Counted from the first letter of the stretch, positions 1-8,165 are shown. The stretch is DNA of 46,261 nt from an uncultured Lachnospiraceae bacterium (GCA_900550235.1 URRQ01000013.1:1-46261), one strand, 5' to 3'. The notes: generated by a model from the letters alone, not told the origin. A program made the numbers and translations.

Positions 1-57
1 CCTTTCGGACAAACGGTTTTCAAGACCGCCTCGTTATGACCACTTCGATACCTCTGC
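1..57 (-). tRNA. tRNA-Ser(UGA), 3' part cut off by window edge
   Basis: On the minus strand the sequence starts with a 7-base acceptor strand GCAGAGG (57 to 51), then TA, a D arm closed by TCG/CGA, and a 5-bp anticodon stem GCGGT/ACCGT around the loop CTTGAAA, giving anticodon TGA (positions 22-20). The long variable arm expected of a class II serine tRNA begins at the window edge. The T arm and acceptor 3' strand lie outside, so the fold cannot be fully checked. It would read UCA and related serine codons. Confidence 0.9.
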
Positions 58-97
58 ATGTATTCTGTTGTTTCGCTGTTCATCAGCGACATGTTGT

Positions 98-126
98 ATT
101 CTAGCACACAGTATATATAATGTCAA
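98..126 (-). promoter_or_regulatory. Promoter of the tRNA-Ser gene
   Basis: Reading the minus strand: TTGACA (126-121), a 17-base spacer, then TAGAAT (103-98), about 40 bases before the mature tRNA 5' end. This is a near-consensus sigma-A promoter. It shows that the tRNA (or a tRNA operon beginning with it) is transcribed independently of the upstream protein operon. The A/T-rich stretch 127-180 between it and the glycosylase gene contains only a very weak hairpin followed by T-runs as a possible terminator. Confidence 0.85.
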
Positions 127-184
127 CAGGTTTTTTGAATTTTTTTAACTTTTTTATTTTTGTCAAAAAAACGTTGGATTTCCG

Positions 185-673
185 TTATAAATCGAATACT
201 GCCATCCTCCATTCTTCCATCAGTTTTTCCAGCGAATATGCGGCATTCTCCGGACTTGTAGATGGTAATTTCACATCTTCCATCTGTGTCTGTGCATAGC
301 AATATTTTCTATACAGTTTGCTGGCAGTTCCACCATTCGTATAGATATGTTCGATATTTGCTGTGGAAAGAATTTTATTCAAATCATTCGGAATCACATT
401 CCTGATACTGCTATCACTAGAGCCTTCGATCTCACATGAAGCAATCACATCCCATACAGCGATATGATTCTGAAGTAAGAACTCTTTTTTCTCTTCTATT
501 GTTCCCGGCATAGCAGAGCCTAAAATTCCTGCCAATACTTTCCAAAAACGATTTTGCGGGTGGTGATAGAAGAATTTCCCTTCTCGTGATTTCACAGAAG
601 GGAAACTTCCAAGTATTAATATTTTACTATTCTCGTTATATACCGGTTCTATTTCATGCATTTCCTGTCGCAT
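185..673 (-). CDS. DNA-deoxyinosine (hypoxanthine) glycosylase, UDG family 6
   Basis: This is a 162-residue protein of the uracil-DNA glycosylase superfamily. The N-terminal motif LGSFPSVKSR (about residues 22-31) followed by FFYHHPQNRFW is the pattern of family 6 enzymes, which remove hypoxanthine arising from adenine deamination. A C-terminal STSPENAAY element fits the second UDG motif. It would act in cytoplasmic base-excision repair. The ATG at 673 is preceded by GAGGAG about 8 bases away and lies inside the end of ispD (20-bp overlap), so the two are probably translationally coupled as the last genes of the operon. A Mug-type G/T mismatch glycosylase is the alternative label. Substrate is inferred from family; membership in the superfamily is clear. 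Confidence 0.82.
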   Translation of the reverse strand: MRQEMHEIEPVYNENSKILILGSFPSVKSREGKFFYHHPQNRFWKVLAGILGSAMPGTIEEKKEFLLQNHIAVWDVIASCEIEGSSDSSIRNVIPNDLNKILSTANIEHIYTNGGTASKLYRKYCYAQTQMEDVKLPSTSPENAAYSLEKLMEEWRMAVFDL

Positions 674-1388
674 CTTTTTTTCTCCTCTTCAAAAATACTT
701 CTGCCACCTCTAAATCTTCCGGCGTTGTAATTTTGATGTTTTCATAGGAGCCTTCTATCAGCTTTGACTTCATACCAAACGCTGTTTCAACTACCATTGT
801 GTCATCTGTAATGTTATTTTGACCGGAACGAATCACTTTTTCATAAGCGTCTTGAATTAATTCTGATAAAAACACTTGCGGAGTCTGTACTTGCCACACA
901 TAGTTTCGATCCGGCGTTTCTTTTGTATAGTTTTTCCCATCTGCAATCTTGATCGTATCTTTCACGGGCATTCCTACGACACAAGCAGGATATTCACAAA
1001 CCGCAGAGTAAACCCGCTGCAGCATTTCTTCCGTCACAAAAGGGCGTGCTCCATCGTGGATGAACACATACTCATCCTTCCCTACTCTTTTTAACCCATT
1101 TTGTACTGAATGATAACGTTCAAAACCGCCTTCCACAATATCTGTCACTTTGCTTAATTGGTATTTCTCTACAATTTCTTTTTGACAATAGTCCTCTTGT
1201 CCTTGTCCTACAACCAAAATAATCCGATCGATCAAAGGTGACTGCTGAAAAGTTTCCAACGCATAATATATGATCGGTTTCCCCTCAAGCTCAATATACT
1301 GCTTCTGTATTTTCGTCCCCATACGTTTTCCCTGCCCAGCAGACAATACAATAGCTGTGCAAGATTTTCCATCTTTTTTTGCACTCAT
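654..1388 (-). CDS. ispD: 2-C-methyl-D-erythritol 4-phosphate cytidylyltransferase
   Basis: IspD catalyses the CTP-dependent third step of the MEP isoprenoid pathway, giving CDP-methylerythritol. The nucleotide-binding start AIVLSAGQGKRMG (about residues 12-24), the HDGARPFV segment and the late DDTMVVE segment are typical, and the length of 244 residues matches the family. An in-frame TTG at 1403 could extend the protein by five residues, but the ATG at 1388 sits 9 bases after a GGAG that overlaps the end of tsaD and is the better start. The start overlaps the tsaD stop region and the end overlaps the glycosylase start, so all three are likely one transcript. Its position in a t6A/tRNA-processing operon is not functionally explained. 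Confidence 0.95.
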   Translation of the reverse strand: MSAKKDGKSCTAIVLSAGQGKRMGTKIQKQYIELEGKPIIYYALETFQQSPLIDRIILVVGQGQEDYCQKEIVEKYQLSKVTDIVEGGFERYHSVQNGLKRVGKDEYVFIHDGARPFVTEEMLQRVYSAVCEYPACVVGMPVKDTIKIADGKNYTKETPDRNYVWQVQTPQVFLSELIQDAYEKVIRSGQNNITDDTMVVETAFGMKSKLIEGSYENIKITTPEDLEVAEVFLKRRKKDATGNA

Positions 1389-1389
1389 A

Positions 1390-2418
1390 TTATCGTTCTC
1401 CAAGTTTTAAGTTCGGAACTGCATTCAAGTCCCATCCGTGTCTTGTTCCCTTCAAATACTCGTAATAAGCCGCCGCTCCGATCATCGCAGCATTATCTGT
1501 ACAGAAAATCGGAGACGGATGATAAAATTGAATTCCTTTTTTCTCGCACGCTTCCTTCATTGCATTTCGTAACGTACCGTTAGACGCCACTCCACCCGCG
1601 ATTGCAAACTTATCCATTCCAAATTCGTCAATTGCTTTCATGGCATTTTCTGTTAATACATCGGTAACTGCTTTCTGAAAAGACGCTGCAATATCCGCAC
1701 GACTATATTCTTCGTGCTTCATTTCGCACCCGTTGATATAATTCAAAACAGCTGATTTCACACCACTAAAGCTGAAATCGTATTCCGAATCCACAATATG
1801 TGCCCTTGGAAATGGGATAGCATCTGGATTTCCTTCCTTTGACAACTTTTCCACTTTTGGTCCGCCAGGATATCCAAGACCGATAGCACGCGCCACTTTA
1901 TCAAACGCTTCTCCTGCCGCGTCATCTCTTGTTCTTCCGAGAATCTCATATTCCCCATAATCTTTTACGCGAAGAAGATGTGTATGTCCACCGGATACAA
2001 CAAGACATGCAAACGGTGGTTCTAATTCTTTATTCTCAATATAATTTGCAGAAATATGTCCTTCAATATGATGCACTCCTACAAGCGGAAGCTTCTTCGC
2101 ATATGCAATCGCCTTCGCTGCTGCTACGCCAACAAGCAACGCTCCTACAAGTCCCGGACCATATGTTACACCTATCGCATCAATATCATCCAATGTCACA
2201 TTCGCCTCTTTTAATGCCTCTTCGATGACCTGATTAATTTTTTCAATATGCTTTCTGGAAGCGATCTCCGGAACCACTCCTCCATATAATTTATGAATTT
2301 CAATCTGAGAGGAAATCACATTCGACAGCACTTCTCTTCCGTTTTTCACAACTGCTGCCGCTGTTTCATCACAAGAACTTTCTATCGCCAATATTAAAAT
2401 ATCTTTTGTTTCACTCAT
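1390..2418 (-). CDS. tsaD: tRNA N6-adenosine threonylcarbamoyltransferase TsaD
   Basis: TsaD (Kae1/Gcp family) transfers the threonylcarbamoyl group to A37 of tRNAs reading ANN codons, working with TsaB and TsaE, both encoded upstream in the same operon. Visible family features are the start LAIESSCDETAAAVV, the metal-binding HxxxH in VHHIEGHISAN (about residues 117 and 121), the ASH-fold glycine motif SFSGVKSAV, and CTDNAAMIGAAAY near the C terminus. The ATG at 2418 follows GAGGTGA by 5 bases and gives 342 residues, the usual size. An upstream extension to 2466 would run into rnz and has no ribosome site. There are 11 bases between the rnz stop and this start. Confidence 0.97.
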   Translation of the reverse strand: MSETKDILILAIESSCDETAAAVVKNGREVLSNVISSQIEIHKLYGGVVPEIASRKHIEKINQVIEEALKEANVTLDDIDAIGVTYGPGLVGALLVGVAAAKAIAYAKKLPLVGVHHIEGHISANYIENKELEPPFACLVVSGGHTHLLRVKDYGEYEILGRTRDDAAGEAFDKVARAIGLGYPGGPKVEKLSKEGNPDAIPFPRAHIVDSEYDFSFSGVKSAVLNYINGCEMKHEEYSRADIAASFQKAVTDVLTENAMKAIDEFGMDKFAIAGGVASNGTLRNAMKEACEKKGIQFYHPSPIFCTDNAAMIGAAAYYEYLKGTRHGWDLNAVPNLKLGER

Positions 2419-2429
2419 TTTTGTCACCT

Positions 2430-3341
2430 CTAACTTTCCGGAAAATCCAGTTCTGCTGACATACAATCTTTGCCTGCTTTTGCATTTGCAAAAATGCTGC
2501 GCACATCATCCATATACTCTTCCGGTTTGGTAAGCGACGGACTATAATGTGTCAACCACAGTTCTTTTACCCCGCCTTCTTTTGCAAGGGTCGCCGCTTC
2601 CGTAAACGTCATATGCTTATATTCTACTGCTTTGGCTGCTTTTTCTTTTTCACCATACATTCCTTCACAGATAAACAGGTCTGAGCCCTTTGCATTGTTG
2701 CGAATGGAATCTGTTGGTCTTGTATCTGTTGTATACGTCAATTTGATTCCTTTTCTAGGCGCCCCAAGAACCATATCCGGCGTATATACCGTCCCATTCA
2801 GTTCCACTGACTCTCCTTTTTGCAGCACTTTCCAATACTGTTTCGGAATACCGCTTGCTTCCGCACGGGCAACATCAAATTTGCCGGCGCGGTCAATCTC
2901 AATCGTATATCCATAACAAAGTACATTGTGGTTCACACGAAATGCTTTTAGGCGGTACCCATCCATCTCAAATGTCTGTTCCGCCCCTTCAATCTCTATA
3001 TATTCTATTTCGAAAGGAAGCTCCGGCGCAATTACCCGAAGTGAATTCACTACGCGAGCCAATCCTTTTGGTCCGATCAAAGTAAGCGGATCTCTCCGAT
3101 CCGCATTTCCCATCGTGAGCAACAATCCCGGAAGACCACTGATATGATCCCCATGATAATGGGTAAAGCAGATCACATCGATCGGCTTAAAGCTCCACCC
3201 TTTTTCCTTAATCGCAATCTGTGTTCCTTCTCCGCAGTCGATCAAAAGACTGCTGCCATTGAATCTTGTCATCAATGAAGTAAGCCAGCGGTACGGCAAT
3301 GGCATCATTCCTCCGCAGCCAAGCAAACAAACATCTAACAT
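2430..3341 (-). CDS. rnz: Ribonuclease Z, tRNA 3'-processing endonuclease
   Basis: RNase Z is a zinc-dependent metallo-beta-lactamase-fold enzyme that trims the 3' trailer of tRNA precursors. The signature THYHGDHISGLPG supplies the metal ligands His61, His63, Asp65 and His66. A second conserved block, KHMTFTEAA, and LWLTHYSPS near the C terminus carry the later histidines. At 303 residues it is the length of the bacterial short form. It lies 10 bases after the stop of the small CxxC protein gene and 11 bases before tsaD, in an operon rich in tRNA-maturation functions. Confidence 0.96.
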   Translation of the reverse strand: MLDVCLLGCGGMMPLPYRWLTSLMTRFNGSSLLIDCGEGTQIAIKEKGWSFKPIDVICFTHYHGDHISGLPGLLLTMGNADRRDPLTLIGPKGLARVVNSLRVIAPELPFEIEYIEIEGAEQTFEMDGYRLKAFRVNHNVLCYGYTIEIDRAGKFDVARAEASGIPKQYWKVLQKGESVELNGTVYTPDMVLGAPRKGIKLTYTTDTRPTDSIRNNAKGSDLFICEGMYGEKEKAAKAVEYKHMTFTEAATLAKEGGVKELWLTHYSPSLTKPEEYMDDVRSIFANAKAGKDCMSAELDFPES

Positions 3342-3351
3342 TCTCTTCTCC

Positions 3352-3582
3352 TTATCTAACCTCTATCGGGATCAAAAAGGTTCTGACAAACGCATCATAA
3401 CACTCCTCGCACAGATCAAAAGCATGCACCTCATTGTCTTTATCCGACGGGTATCCCCATCGTTTTTCCACCTGAAGCACATCTTCGGAAAAGTGTCCGT
3501 TCTCTGCCACAATCTCTTTCCCGCATTTATTACAAATTATTTTACTGATTTCCTGAACTTCTTTTGTCTGATACTGTTTCAT
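3352..3582 (-). CDS. Small CxxC/CxxC protein, function unknown
   Basis: This is a 76-residue protein with an N-terminal CNKCGKEI and a C-terminal LCEECYD, two CxxC pairs that most likely hold one zinc ion in a zinc-ribbon fold. Nothing else in it is recognisable. The ATG at 3582 is preceded by AGGAGG at 7 bases, which rules out the longer reading upstream that starts at 3645 and would overlap rimI. It sits between rimI and rnz in the same orientation, so it is co-transcribed with them. An RNA- or protein-binding accessory role is possible but is only inferred from the location. Confidence 0.75.
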   Translation of the reverse strand: MKQYQTKEVQEISKIICNKCGKEIVAENGHFSEDVLQVEKRWGYPSDKDNEVHAFDLCEECYDAFVRTFLIPIEVR

Positions 3583-3628
3583 ACCATTCCTCCTATGCAT
3601 CTGCAGTCTAATCTGCACTCTATGCATA

Positions 3629-4111
3629 TTATAGCGCGACACCATCCGGAATCCTAGTGGTAATAATACCCTGTCCGAGTCCCTTACTCATCAGTACGCC
3701 ATCTTCTTTCGGATTGTCATAAAAATTTTTTCGAACGCCATCTACAAGAAATCCATGCTTTTCATAAAACTTTCGCGCCGGAAGATTACCTTCCCGCACG
3801 TCCAAAAGCAATCGCTCCACGCCCTTTTCTTTACAAATCGCTTCGCAAAACTGCAGAATACCGGAACCAACCCCGCTGCATCTTGCATGCTCTGTTACAC
3901 CAATCCGCGCAATCTCCGCCTCATCCAGTACCACATAGATAATACAATATCCTTGGATCTTCGAGTCTTCCTCTGCCACAGCAATAAAAGCATGGGATTG
4001 GGAAAACGTCTCCTCAATCCCCTCCTGTGTCCATGCATCTGTAAAAATCTCTTGTTCCAATTCTGCAATCTGCATACTGTCATTAAGTTTCATTTCTCGC
4101 AAACCAAGCAT
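3629..4111 (-). CDS. rimI: Ribosomal-protein-alanine N-acetyltransferase RimI
   Basis: This is a GNAT-family acetyltransferase of 160 residues. RimI acetylates the N-terminal alanine of ribosomal protein S18 and in Firmicutes is habitually encoded between tsaB and tsaD, as here. The acetyl-CoA site is seen as IGVTEHARCSGVGSGIL (about residues 70-86, the Q/RxxGxG/A element), followed by LDVREGNLPARKFYEKHGF, the classical RimI C-terminal block. The ATG at 4111 has GAGG about 10 bases upstream; the ATG at 4093 has no ribosome site. The last dozen residues (ending RIPDGVAL) extend a little beyond the usual family end. Confidence 0.9.
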   Translation of the reverse strand: MLGLREMKLNDSMQIAELEQEIFTDAWTQEGIEETFSQSHAFIAVAEEDSKIQGYCIIYVVLDEAEIARIGVTEHARCSGVGSGILQFCEAICKEKGVERLLLDVREGNLPARKFYEKHGFLVDGVRKNFYDNPKEDGVLMSKGLGQGIITTRIPDGVAL

Positions 4112-4126
4112 CTGATCTTCGCCTCA

Positions 4127-4843
4127 TTACTTTCCGGCTTCTGCCCGTTCTCTTTCCGCACGTTCCCGCTCTGCCTGAGACACACGGAGATAATCCGGCT
4201 GATGCTCTGCGGCTGTCTCAATGCGCCCTTCCCGATAATACTGTAAGCCACGCAGTCCTACTGATGCCGCTCTTTGCCGATTCATATTTGCAGGAGCAAA
4301 TGTGAATGGAACAGATAGTTTTTCCTCTAACTGTTCTCTGTATACCGGAACTCCGTCTCCTAAAAACGTTACAGCTTCTCCCAAAGCATTGAGCTGTTCT
4401 GCCAATACTGCCACATCAATCGCCGTCTGCTCTTTCACAACCTGAAACTCGCCTTCACTCAAACGATACACGCCGGTATAGACTTGATTCCTTCTGGCAT
4501 CCATAATCGGACAGATCAAGGAATGGCATCCATACAGATTGCATGCAAGTCCTTCCAATGTCGGAACATGAACCAGAGGCTTATTCAGCGCAAGCCCCAA
4601 TCCTTTTGCAGTTGCCGAACCAATCCGAAGTCCTGTAAACGAGCCCGGACCTCCAGAAATTGCAATGGCATCTATTGTGTTCAAATCCATCTCTGTCATT
4701 TTCACAATCTCATCCAACATCGGAAGCAATGTCTGAGAATGTGTTTTTTTATAGTTTACTGTATACTCTGCGATCGTCTGTTCCTCTTCCATAATCGCAA
4801 CACTCGCCACAAGACCGGAACTGTCCAAAGCTAATATTCGCAT
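4127..4843 (-). CDS. tsaB: t6A biosynthesis protein TsaB
   Basis: TsaB (YeaZ) is an ASKHA-fold pseudo-peptidase that dimerises with TsaD and is needed to make the t6A modification. The N terminus MRILALDSSG, the segment THSQTLLPMLDEI and the phosphate-binding GGPGSFTGLRIG are the family hallmarks. The 238 residues match the usual length. The C terminus is a charged ERERAERERAE tail, which may be a local repeat-driven extension. It starts 4 bases after the stop of tsaE and ends 15 bases before rimI, so it lies in the middle of the tRNA-modification operon. Confidence 0.95.
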   Translation of the reverse strand: MRILALDSSGLVASVAIMEEEQTIAEYTVNYKKTHSQTLLPMLDEIVKMTEMDLNTIDAIAISGGPGSFTGLRIGSATAKGLGLALNKPLVHVPTLEGLACNLYGCHSLICPIMDARRNQVYTGVYRLSEGEFQVVKEQTAIDVAVLAEQLNALGEAVTFLGDGVPVYREQLEEKLSVPFTFAPANMNRQRAASVGLRGLQYYREGRIETAAEHQPDYLRVSQAERERAERERAEAGK

Positions 4844-4847
4844 ATCA

Positions 4848-5279
4848 CTACTCCCTTTCCGTAACCGTAATCTTTCGATAATCGAATCCTTTTTCCAAAT
4901 TCTTTTCTATTACAATCTCTTTACGTTTCTTCGGAAGAATCTCCTCGATCAAATTTGCCCATTCAATCAAGCAAACTCCTTGTCCATAGATATAATCGTC
5001 GTACCCGATCTCATCCATTTCTTCCACATCGCCGATTCGATACACATCAAAATGGTAGAACGGCAGACGCCCCTCTTCATACACTTGTACAATCGTAAAA
5101 GTCGGACTGCTGATCGGTTCGTCAATCTCGAGTCCCTTTGCAAGGCCTTGGGTAAATACCGTTTTTCCTACTCCAAGATCTCCAATCAATGTATATACCT
5201 CGCCCGGAACACACTCTTGACCAATCCGTACTCCAAGTTCAAAGGTTTCTTTTGCACTGTTTGTTTCTATCACCATCAT
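4848..5279 (-). CDS. tsaE: t6A biosynthesis ATPase TsaE
   Basis: TsaE (YjeE) is a small P-loop ATPase that drives turnover of the TsaB-TsaD complex. The Walker A motif GDLGVGKT (about residues 33-40) is followed by QGLAKGLEI and SPTFTIVQVY, then the FYHFDVYRI and LIEWANLIEE blocks typical of the family. Length is 143 residues. The gene starts with two consecutive ATG codons, preceded by AAGGA, which suits either. It is the second gene of the operon, 12 bases after the YcxB-like gene and 4 bases before tsaB. Confidence 0.95.
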   Translation of the reverse strand: MMVIETNSAKETFELGVRIGQECVPGEVYTLIGDLGVGKTVFTQGLAKGLEIDEPISSPTFTIVQVYEEGRLPFYHFDVYRIGDVEEMDEIGYDDYIYGQGVCLIEWANLIEEILPKKRKEIVIEKNLEKGFDYRKITVTERE

Positions 5280-5291
5280 ACTATCCTTCTT

Positions 5292-5804
5292 CTATCTCAC
5301 ACTCACATGTCTGATTTTTACTTTTTTTGCCGGAACATTTTTGGAAATCAATTCCACGACTGCCGGATAATCGTCACCCATGGCTTCTTTCGGCAAAATG
5401 ATCGCTCTTACCCTGGTAATGTAGATTACCAGAGATTTGCTTGTAGACACCACTCTCATAATGTGATCCCATGTATTCTCCGCGCTCTCACCGCCTTGTG
5501 TCACTGTAATCCCCTTTTCCGTTACTTCATACTGTAATGGTTTCTGAAACATCTCTGTATTCTTTACCTGATTTTTCGCAGAGGATTTCAATGTAAACGG
5601 TGTGGAAAATAAAAGCATCGCTCCAAGCGCCGCAAAGAGAATCGCTGACTGGGACTCCCCACTTAAGCCTTTGTTCACAGCAAATATAAAACATCCGACT
5701 CCCACAAGCGTGGCAAAAAGTCCGGACGCACTTGTATAGCTGTGATATAAAAGAAAATCATACATAATTTTGTCTGTCATGTTCACTTCAAATTTAATCG
5801 ACAT
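5292..5804 (-). CDS. YcxB-like two-helix membrane protein, function unknown
   Basis: This is a 170-residue protein with two probable membrane helices, about residues 28-46 (GLFATLVGVGCFIFAVN) and 54-70 (AILFAALGAMLLFSTPF), followed by a cytoplasmic C-terminal domain. The layout and the end of the domain (TWDHIMRVVSTSKSLVIYI...ILPKEAM) resemble the YcxB-like domain family, whose function is not known. It starts at ATG 5804 behind AGGAGG and is the first gene after the operon promoter at 5834-5862, 12 bases before tsaE. The link to t6A synthesis may be just transcriptional. Confidence 0.75.
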   Translation of the reverse strand: MSIKFEVNMTDKIMYDFLLYHSYTSASGLFATLVGVGCFIFAVNKGLSGESQSAILFAALGAMLLFSTPFTLKSSAKNQVKNTEMFQKPLQYEVTEKGITVTQGGESAENTWDHIMRVVSTSKSLVIYITRVRAIILPKEAMGDDYPAVVELISKNVPAKKVKIRHVSVR

Positions 5805-5833
5805 AAAATATCCTCCTTGTATAAGTTCATAAA

Positions 5834-5862
5834 ATTATAGCACACCCAAACTTTTGTGACAA
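5834..5862 (-). promoter_or_regulatory. Promoter of the tsaE-tsaB-rimI-rnz-tsaD-ispD operon
   Basis: On the minus strand: TTGTCA (5862-5857), a 17-base spacer, TATAAT (5839-5834). The transcript would start near 5827, 22 bases before the YcxB-like gene. No other convincing promoter is seen in the short gaps down to 185, so nine genes probably share it. Confidence 0.82.
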
Positions 5863-5871
5863 CTTCTATTC

Positions 5872-8028
5872 CTACTGAATCCCTTTCATCGTAAGCTGGA
5901 TTCTTTTTTTCTTGATATCCACACTCATGACTTTTACATCTACGATATCCCCAACGCTGACCGCTTCCAGCGGATGCTTAATGAATTTCTTATCTGTAAT
6001 CTGAGAAATATGTACCAGCCCATCCTGATGCACCCCGATATCCACGAATACGCCGAAGTCAATGACATTTCGCACCGTTCCTTTCAAGATCATCCCTTCC
6101 GTCAGATCTTTCATTTCCAATACATCTGTTCTTAAAATCGGTTTCGGCATCTCATCACGTGGATCACGCGCCGGTTTTTCCAATTCTTTTACAATATCAC
6201 GAAGCGTAATCTCTCCGATCTCAAGCTCTTCCGCCAGCTTTTTGTAATCCTTAATCGATTTTGCAAGCCCGGCAAGCTTTCTGTCTGCCACATCTTGTAA
6301 TGTATATCCTAACTTCTCAAGTAGTTTCACTGCCGCCTCATAAGATTCCGGATGGACACTTGTTCCATCTAACGGATTCTTTCCACCTTGTATTCGCATA
6401 AATCCGGCACATTGTTCAAACGCTTTCGGTCCTAGCTTTGCGACTTTTAAAAGCTGCTTTCTGCTTGTAAAACTTCCATTTTCTTCTCGATATGCCACGA
6501 TGTTTTTCGCGATCGTACTGCTGATACCAGAAATATAGGACAATAGCGGCGCAGATGCCGTATTGAGATCTACCCCTACTTTATTCACGCAATCCTCTAC
6601 CACGCCGGACAGCGCTTCACTTAATTTTTTCTGGTTCATATCATGCTGATATTGCCCAACCCCGATAGATTTCGGATCAATTTTTACCAATTCGGCAAGC
6701 GGATCCTGTAGACGTCTTGCTATGGAAGCCGCGCTTCTCTGCCCCACATCAAAGTTAGGGAATTCCTCTGTGGCTAGCTTACTTGCTGAATACACGGACG
6801 CTCCTGCTTCGTTGGTAATGATATACTGTACTTTTTCCGGAATCTCTTTGAATAGCTCTACAATAATCTGCTCGGATTCACGGGATGCCGTTCCATTCCC
6901 CACAGAAAACAATGTGATATGATACTTCTGAATCAGCTTTTTCAACGTATCTTTTGCTGCTGCAATTTTCTGCGGTGTAGTCGGCGCAGTCGGATAGATA
7001 ACCGTTGTATCCAATACCTTTCCTGTCGGATCTACTACAGCAAGCTTACATCCGGTACGGAAAGCCGGGTCCCAGCCAAGAACGGTCTGTCCTACGATCG
7101 GCGGTTGCATCAAAAGCTGTTCCAAGTTTTTGCCAAATACATTGATGGCGCCGTCTTCTGCCTTTTCTGTCAAATCATTTCGTATCTCACGCTCAATTGC
7201 CGGTGCGATAAGACGTTTATAACTATCTTCAATCGCTTCTTTCAAAAGCGGCATTGTATACGGATTCTCTGCATGAATGACCTTTTTCTCCAAATACTGG
7301 AGAATCTTTTCTTCCGGCGCTTCAATCTTCACTGTCAGAATTTTTTCTTTTTCTCCACGATTCAGAGCAAGGACACGATGTCCTGCCAATTTACTTACCG
7401 GTTCTTCAAATTCATAGTACATCTCATATACGGACTGCTCTTCCGGATTTTTTGCAACGGAAGTTAATTTCCCTTGTTTTACCGTAAGATCGCGGATGTA
7501 GATACGGTAATCTGCCTCATCGGAAATATATTCGGCAATGATATCTTTGGCGCCTGCAATCGCATCTTGTACATTTTTTACCTCTTTTTCTTCCGAAACA
7601 TACCCTTTTGCAGCTTCTTCGATCGGTGTCGTTGTCTTCTGCATCGTAATCAAAGCAGCCAATGGCTCTAACCCTTTTTCTTTTGCGATCGTTGCACGGG
7701 TTCTTCTCTTCGGCCGGTATGGACGATATAGATCATCTACCACTACCAACGTCTCTGCCGCTAAAATCTGTGTTTTTAATTCTTCGGTCAGTTTTCCCTG
7801 CTCTTCAATACTTGAAAGCACCTGCTCTTTTTTCTCCTCCAAATTACGAAGATAAGTCAGTCTCTCAAACAATTGGCGGAGCTGTTCATCATTCAAAGCC
7901 CCCGTTGCTTCTTTTCTATATCGTGAAATAAAAGGAATGGTATTCCCTTCATCAATTAACTTTACAGCGGCTTCGACCTGCCACTTTTTTACGCCTAATT
8001 CTTCTGTCAGTTTTTGATTAATATCCAT
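5872..8028 (-). CDS. tex: Tex family S1 RNA-binding protein
   Basis: Tex is a conserved cytoplasmic nucleic-acid-binding protein (Spt6 relative) that affects transcription. The 718 residues contain, in order, the N-terminal helical Tex region (KWQVEAAVKLIDEGNTIPF at 15-33), a YqgF/RNase H-like domain (GWDPAFRTGCKLAVVD near 320), helix-hairpin-helix repeats (LSYISGISSTIAKNIV; RKQLLKVAKLGPKAFEQCAG near 490-540) and a C-terminal S1 domain (GMILKGTVRNVIDFGVFVDI, about 645 onward). Length and order match the family. It has its own promoter at 8060-8088, divergent from a TetR regulator. The following gene (YcxB-like) also has its own promoter, so tex is probably monocistronic. Confidence 0.96.
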   Translation of the reverse strand: MDINQKLTEELGVKKWQVEAAVKLIDEGNTIPFISRYRKEATGALNDEQLRQLFERLTYLRNLEEKKEQVLSSIEEQGKLTEELKTQILAAETLVVVDDLYRPYRPKRRTRATIAKEKGLEPLAALITMQKTTTPIEEAAKGYVSEEKEVKNVQDAIAGAKDIIAEYISDEADYRIYIRDLTVKQGKLTSVAKNPEEQSVYEMYYEFEEPVSKLAGHRVLALNRGEKEKILTVKIEAPEEKILQYLEKKVIHAENPYTMPLLKEAIEDSYKRLIAPAIEREIRNDLTEKAEDGAINVFGKNLEQLLMQPPIVGQTVLGWDPAFRTGCKLAVVDPTGKVLDTTVIYPTAPTTPQKIAAAKDTLKKLIQKYHITLFSVGNGTASRESEQIIVELFKEIPEKVQYIITNEAGASVYSASKLATEEFPNFDVGQRSAASIARRLQDPLAELVKIDPKSIGVGQYQHDMNQKKLSEALSGVVEDCVNKVGVDLNTASAPLLSYISGISSTIAKNIVAYREENGSFTSRKQLLKVAKLGPKAFEQCAGFMRIQGGKNPLDGTSVHPESYEAAVKLLEKLGYTLQDVADRKLAGLAKSIKDYKKLAEELEIGEITLRDIVKELEKPARDPRDEMPKPILRTDVLEMKDLTEGMILKGTVRNVIDFGVFVDIGVHQDGLVHISQITDKKFIKHPLEAVSVGDIVDVKVMSVDIKKKRIQLTMKGIQ

Positions 8029-8059
8029 GTCATTTTCCTTTCTTACTTTTATCTATGTT

Positions 8060-8088
8060 ATTATAAAATACTTTGTAAGTTTATGCAA
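8060..8088 (-). promoter_or_regulatory. Promoter of tex
   Basis: Minus strand TTGCAT (8088-8083), 17-base spacer, TATAAT (8065-8060). It is about 30 bases upstream of the tex start and back to back with the TetR promoter. Confidence 0.8.
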
Positions 8089-8090
8089 AT

Positions 8091-8102
8091 AGAGTGCACT
8101 CT
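8091..8102. promoter_or_regulatory. Perfect 12-bp palindrome between divergent -35 boxes, candidate TetR operator
   Basis: AGAGTGCACTCT is its own reverse complement. It lies 2 bases from the -35 box of tex and 6 bases from the -35 box of the TetR gene. Flanking AAA and TTT extend the symmetry with one unpaired base on each side. TetR-family proteins usually bind palindromes in the intergenic region next to their own gene, so this is the natural operator candidate. Binding is inferred. Confidence 0.55.
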
Positions 8103-8108
8103 TTTTTA

Positions 8109-8137
8109 TTGAAATACAAGACAAGGTATGATATAAT
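8109..8137 (+). promoter_or_regulatory. Promoter of the TetR-family gene, with extended -10
   Basis: TTGAAA (8109-8114), 17-base spacer, TATAAT (8132-8137), with TG one base before the -10 (TGATATAAT), i.e. an extended -10. The start would be near 8144, leaving an 80-base leader. Confidence 0.85.
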
Positions 8138-8165
8138 ATTAACAAATATAGTTTCTTGATATTGT

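Noticed and set aside
1389..1403. TTG start that would lengthen IspD by five residues
   Set aside because: The ATG at 1388 has a GGAG at correct spacing, and the TTG codon lies inside the tsaD end without a ribosome site of its own.
4128..4170. Tandem repeat in the 3' end of tsaB
   Set aside because: It encodes a short ERERAERERAE tail; too short and imperfect to be called a repeat element.
6919..7467. A 182-codon open frame opposite tex
   Set aside because: Antisense to a full-length conserved gene, no family resemblance, no promoter or ribosome site.
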